Shown here one piece after another: positions 8,092-9,485 of a DNA stretch of 9,485 nucleotides. Positions within the stretch are counted from its first letter, which is position 1. Each line of letters opens with the position of its first letter. The notes beneath the pieces are model-generated. The model ran no database searches. It was not told where the DNA came from and saw only the letters and a program-made list of their open reading frames with translations. A program made the translations under genes and the position numbers. The stretch comes from a bacterium CG2_30_54_10 (GTDB lineage Bacteria; Muiribacteriota; Ozemobacteria; Ozemobacterales; Ozemobacteraceae), in NCBI GenBank assembly GCA_001872985.1, contig MNYA01000151.1, positions 1 through 9,485 on the forward strand, written 5' to 3'.

Positions 8092-8111
8092 ACGCGGAAC
8101 GCCACAAAAAA

Positions 8112-9236
8112 TCAGCGGGTTTCTTTTTTGATGACCGGGGTGATCACACGTTGTTTGTCACCATCAGAATTTACCGCCTGAATAGGGATTATCTGCTCGC
8201 CGTCCGGAAGGGCGAAACGCACGGAGAAGGTACCATCGGGGCGGAGTCTGGCTTCCTTGCCCTGGATCGTCAAGCGGGCATCTGGTTGGGTTGCGCCATA
8301 GACGACCAATTCAGTGTTAACGACCAACCAGAAATCATTGGCCTTCGTGGATTCCGATCTTTTCGCGGGGGAACTCAGCGAACTAACGCCGCCACCGGAA
8401 GCAGCTCCTTCCAGGAATTGGGCAGAAACAGCCCGGGGGCGCTCCCACGAAGTTTTTCCGGCCGATTGGCCCGCCCCCTTGGACGCATTGAAGACTTCGT
8501 TGAGCTTTTCATCGGCGGCCATCCACTTCTCGTCGACTCTATCGGAAAAAGTGGTACGCGGAGTCTGAAAAATATTACTGCGCGTGATGAGCGTGAAACT
8601 CCCATTTGGGGATATCACTCCAAGGTCGGCAACGAACCTTCGGTCAGGTCGGCCCAGATGAAGATACCAGGTTCTGGCATCGGGAAATATCCGGCAGTCG
8701 AAGAAGCTATTCGCATTCCCGCCATTGAAATCGACGGCGGTGACATCATTTATCCGAATGACGTAGCGGCAATGGGAAAGATTTTCTTCGCCAATGGATT
8801 TCAGAAGTTCAATCCTGGATTCTTCGCTGATATCCCAATAGGCGTGCGCCCAGTAGGGATCCCGAACCTGAACGACAATTCGTGTATCGCCGTAAGTTGT
8901 GGGAAGTTCTTGAGCTTGTTGGTCGGGCACAGGCGAAACGTAACCCTTTTTGATTTCACCCATCGGAGGCAATATCTTTTGCTTCGCAATTTTTTTTGGA
9001 GGTTCTCTGAAACTGGGATGCGGTTTTTTGCCCGCACGCGCCGATGTTTTGGCGGAGTCGGCAGACGGCTTCAGATCTGGTTTTGCATTTCCCCTGGCCT
9101 GAGGCTTTGAAATCCGGTCAATCATCTCCTGCTTTGAAAGGGAGTACCGGCCCTTGATATCCAGCTTTTTCGCAAGCTCATAAAGTTCGAGCCGGGTAAG
9201 TTTTCGAAGATCCTTTCCTTTGAACGCCGAAGTCAT
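8112..9236 (-). CDS. DUF4912 protein with Rho_N-like N-terminal domain
   Basis: Protein of 374 residues with unknown biochemical role. I choose the ATG at 9236, since GGAGG (9242-9246) lies 5 nt upstream; a longer TTG start would overlap that site. Residues about 10-42 (LRKLTRLELYELAKKLDIKG...) form a Rho_N/SAP-like helical domain. A basic, Pro/Ala-rich linker (about 45-100) follows. The DUF4912 core spans about 113-238, with the typical YGDTRIVVQVRDPYWAHAYWDI opening spread over residues 115-136. A Ser/Gly/Ala-rich linker precedes a beta-rich C-terminal module (about 301-368, VYGATQPDA, LRPDGTF, RFALPDG) that is usual in this family. The gene precedes a GH57 branching enzyme, an arrangement known elsewhere, so a role in alpha-glucan metabolism is inferred. 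The nucleic-acid-type N-terminus is not explained by that role. No signal peptide or membrane helix is visible. Confidence 0.9.
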   Translation of the reverse strand: MTSAFKGKDLRKLTRLELYELAKKLDIKGRYSLSKQEMIDRISKPQARGNAKPDLKPSADSAKTSARAGKKPHPSFREPPKKIAKQKILPPMGEIKKGYVSPVPDQQAQELPTTYGDTRIVVQVRDPYWAHAYWDISEESRIELLKSIGEENLSHCRYVIRINDVTAVDFNGGNANSFFDCRIFPDARTWYLHLGRPDRRFVADLGVISPNGSFTLITRSNIFQTPRTTFSDRVDEKWMAADEKLNEVFNASKGAGQSAGKTSWERPRAVSAQFLEGAASGGGVSSLSSPAKRSESTKANDFWLVVNTELVVYGATQPDARLTIQGKEARLRPDGTFSVRFALPDGEQIIPIQAVNSDGDKQRVITPVIKKETR

Positions 9237-9241
9237 AACCA

Positions 9242-9246
9242 CCTCC
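9242..9246 (-). promoter_or_regulatory. Ribosome binding site of the DUF4912 gene
   Basis: GGAGG on the minus strand, 5 nt before the ATG at 9236. It decides between this ATG and a TTG four codons upstream, which would lie inside the site itself. Confidence 0.8.
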
Positions 9247-9270
9247 AAACTGCGGGCAATCGACCGAGGT

Positions 9271-9300
9271 ACAATAGCGCAATTTAATGCGAGGAGTCAA
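9271..9300 (-). promoter_or_regulatory. Sigma70-type promoter of the DUF4912 gene
   Basis: The minus strand reads TTGACT (9300-9295), an 18-nt spacer, then TATTGT (9276-9271). Transcription would begin near 9264, giving a short leader of about 28 nt. An A-tract and other AT-rich sequence lie further upstream (about 9325-9350). This is the best candidate start for the DUF4912 transcript and possibly for the whole run of genes to rnd. Confidence 0.6.
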
Positions 9301-9438
9301 TACCTTACATCTCTCCTTTCGCGTATTTTTTTTCGAGAATAATTAATTACGGGAAAAGCCTCAACAGATCACGGTTTTGGTGTTATTTCAGGATTTTGGT
9401 TTCATCCTTGTTGAAAGCAATTTCTGATACTTGTCGGT

Positions 9439-9449
9439 CCCAACTTGGG
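9439..9449. promoter_or_regulatory. Small palindrome, possible operator
   Basis: CCCAA-C-TTGGG is an exact 5-bp inverted repeat around one base. On the minus strand it lies 20 nt after a consensus TTGACA (9475-9470), overlapping where a -10 box would be expected, but the sequence there (TACCCC) is a poor -10. A regulator site is possible, but so is chance. Confidence 0.25.
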
Positions 9450-9485
9450 GTAAGAGAGAAATGCCAATTTGTCAAAACCTCTGTT

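Noticed and set aside
8082..9110. Plus-strand open frame of 342 codons
   Set aside because: It is antisense to the DUF4912 gene, begins inside the palindrome, and shows no family features.
9305..9317. Start-stop mini frame (ATGTAA) after an AAGGAG-like site on the minus strand
   Set aside because: It lies upstream of the best promoter, so it would not be in the main transcript; probably chance.
9461..9485. Possible start of a plus-strand gene (ATG giving MPICQNLC)
   Set aside because: Only eight codons are visible before the edge, the ribosome site is unclear and no plus-strand promoter was seen. It may be real but cannot be supported here.

Overview
All five genes that can be supported lie on the minus strand, and transcription runs from the right end of the window to the left. 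Base composition is moderate. The gene content suggests a Gram-negative-type bacterium from a poorly sampled lineage: a secreted gingipain-like C25 peptidase, a CHASE2-type receptor adenylate cyclase, a GH57 branching enzyme with a DUF4912 partner, and an RNase D with two HRDC domains. Candidate phyla such as Riflebacteria, or a deltaproteobacterial group, would fit. Sequence reading alone cannot settle this, so the taxonomy is only a guess.

Layout from right to left (direction of transcription). 9485-9237 is upstream non-coding DNA with a good sigma70-type promoter (9300-9271) and, near the edge, a small CCCAAnTTGGG palindrome. 9236-8112 encodes a Rho_N-like/DUF4912 protein. 8111-7846 is a 266-base gap dominated by a perfect 21-bp inverted repeat with a 4-nt loop, flanked by a 4-bp direct repeat, followed by short open frames without a convincing start. 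7845-6253 encodes a GH57/DUF1957 alpha-glucan branching enzyme. It is followed 26 nt later by a 953-residue CHASE2/class III adenylate cyclase (6226-3365). Only 4 nt after that comes RNase D (3360-2086). A separate near-consensus promoter (2061-2033) then drives the C25 peptidase (1990-35, GTG start). About 34 bases remain at the left edge.

How the genes may work together. The DUF4912 and GH57 genes are a pairing found in several bacterial groups and probably serve storage or structural alpha-glucan metabolism. The cyclase shares the transcript with the branching enzyme and RNase D, so an extracytoplasmic signal, cAMP, glucan branching and RNA turnover may be co-expressed; this is inference from gene spacing. 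The peptidase has its own promoter and ribosome binding site, so it is probably an independent exported protein. The most unusual items are the perfect palindrome between the DUF4912 and GH57 genes, the roughly 165-residue insertion that splits the CHASE2 sensor, and the gingipain-R-like catalytic domain, which lacks a recognisable type IX secretion tail.
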